Source: Pseudomonadota bacterium (GTDB taxonomy: Bacteria; Pseudomonadota; Alphaproteobacteria; Rhizobiales; Hyphomicrobiaceae). Taken from it: a stretch of DNA of 5,947 nucleotides. This document shows, one piece after another, positions 5,279 to 5,947 of this stretch. The notes beneath the pieces are model-generated. The model was not told the origin of the DNA. It saw nothing but the letters and a program-made list of their open reading frames with translations, and ran no database searches. Positions within the stretch are counted from its first letter, which is position 1. Each line of letters opens with the position of its first letter. Position numbers and translations under genes: made by a program. The stretch spans positions 1 to 5,947 of the forward strand of contig JAEZBZ010000007.1 in the NCBI GenBank assembly GCA_023412745.1. Direction: 5' to 3'.

Positions 5279-5947
5279 TCAGACTTTGCGGAGATGGAAG
5301 CTCTTCGGCCGGGTCAGGGCTTCGTAGCCGATGCGGGACAACGCTGCACCACGCCCGGTATCCTTGACGCCAGTCCAGGCCAGCGTCGGATCGAGATAAT
5401 CGCAGCGGTTCATGAACACGGTCCCGGTTTCGATCTCGCCGCCGAGACGCTCCGCTACATCGATATCCGTGCTCCACACCGAAGCGGTCAGGCCGTAGAC
5501 GGAATCGTTCATCAGCCGGATGGCGTCCTCATCACACGACACCTTCATGATGCCCACCACAGGGCCAAAGCTTTCTTCCGTCATCACTTTCATGGTGTGA
5601 TCGACGTTGGTCAGCACCTGCGGCGCCAGCCATGGCGTGCCGTCCTTGTTGTGCTTGAAGGCAGCCGCATCAATGTGCGCCGTGGCGCCCTTTGACGTCG
5701 CCTCCGCCGTATGCCCGCGCACCAGATTGGCGAACCGCGTGGCCGCCATCGGTCCAAGCGTGGTGGCTTCGTCGAGCGGATCGTCCAGCGTGTACTTCCG
5801 CGTCAGCTCGACGAAGCCTTCGACGAACTGATCGTAAATCTTGGCATCGACGTAGATGCGTTCGATCCCGCAGCAGCTCTGTCCGGAATTTAAGAACGCG
5901 CCATCGACTAGGTTTTCGACAGCGTGGTCGAGCTTGGCGTCGGCGCG
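5279..5947 (-). CDS. NAD(P)-dependent aldehyde dehydrogenase, N-terminus beyond window
   Basis: The last 223 codons of an aldehyde dehydrogenase are present and open to the window edge; the start, the N-terminal cofactor domain and the catalytic Glu lie to the right. The enzyme oxidises an aldehyde irreversibly to the acid. The visible part begins just before the nucleophile motif FLNSGQSCCGIERIYV, where the first Cys (visible residue 25, codon 5875-5873) is the expected catalytic residue. Next come EESFGPVVG (ribose-binding Glu and Phe of the cofactor site) and the family's C-terminal end, GYEALTRPKSFHLRKV, which includes the oligomerisation strand. It precedes the iron alcohol dehydrogenase in the same direction, which suggests a two-step alcohol/aldehyde/acid module. 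The family is certain; the substrate is not. SSADH-like or lactaldehyde dehydrogenase-like specificity cannot be told from this half. Confidence 0.94.
   Translation of the reverse strand, partial: RADAKLDHAVENLVDGAFLNSGQSCCGIERIYVDAKIYDQFVEGFVELTRKYTLDDPLDEATTLGPMAATRFANLVRGHTAEATSKGATAHIDAAAFKHNKDGTPWLAPQVLTNVDHTMKVMTEESFGPVVGIMKVSCDEDAIRLMNDSVYGLTASVWSTDIDVAERLGGEIETGTVFMNRCDYLDPTLAWTGVKDTGRGAALSRIGYEALTRPKSFHLRKV

Overview
The window looks like ordinary chromosomal sequence from a GC-rich alphaproteobacterium. The evidence is strong G/C bias at third codon positions, the gene order D,D-carboxypeptidase (dacA-type) - tmk - holB, which is a familiar alphaproteobacterial arrangement, and a HolB without the zinc-binding cysteines of the E. 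coli protein. The order or genus cannot be fixed from the sequence alone. There are no rRNA or tRNA genes, CRISPR arrays, insertion sequences or phage genes.

Layout. (1) Positions 1-2869, minus strand: a housekeeping run transcribed leftwards. It starts with a secreted penicillin-binding D-alanyl-D-alanine carboxypeptidase, followed by thymidylate kinase and the clamp-loader subunit HolB, which is cut by the left edge. tmk and holB are joined by a TGATG stop/start overlap. (2) Positions 2870-3294: the divergent control region. It holds a plausible sigma70-type promoter for dacA with a perfect 10-bp inverted repeat flanking its -10 box, and a weaker candidate promoter with a long leader for the gene on the right. 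(3) Positions 3295-4047, plus strand: a single short-chain dehydrogenase/reductase (SDR)-fold protein whose active-site motifs are mostly missing. (4) Positions 4061-5947, minus strand: an iron-dependent alcohol dehydrogenase and, upstream of it, the C-terminal part of an NAD(P)-dependent aldehyde dehydrogenase cut by the right edge. These two probably form one catabolic operon (alcohol to aldehyde to acid, or the reverse first step) that converges on the SDR gene with only 13 bases between the stop codons.

How the genes fit together. The left block combines cell-wall trimming, dTTP synthesis and DNA replication, and is probably co-transcribed from the dacA promoter. The right block is a two-step redox module whose substrate is not evident. 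The SDR-like gene stands alone between them with no visible functional link to either.

The items most worth a second look are the symmetrical operator-like site at the dacA promoter and the apparently non-catalytic SDR protein. I found no convincing sign of a new multi-gene system.
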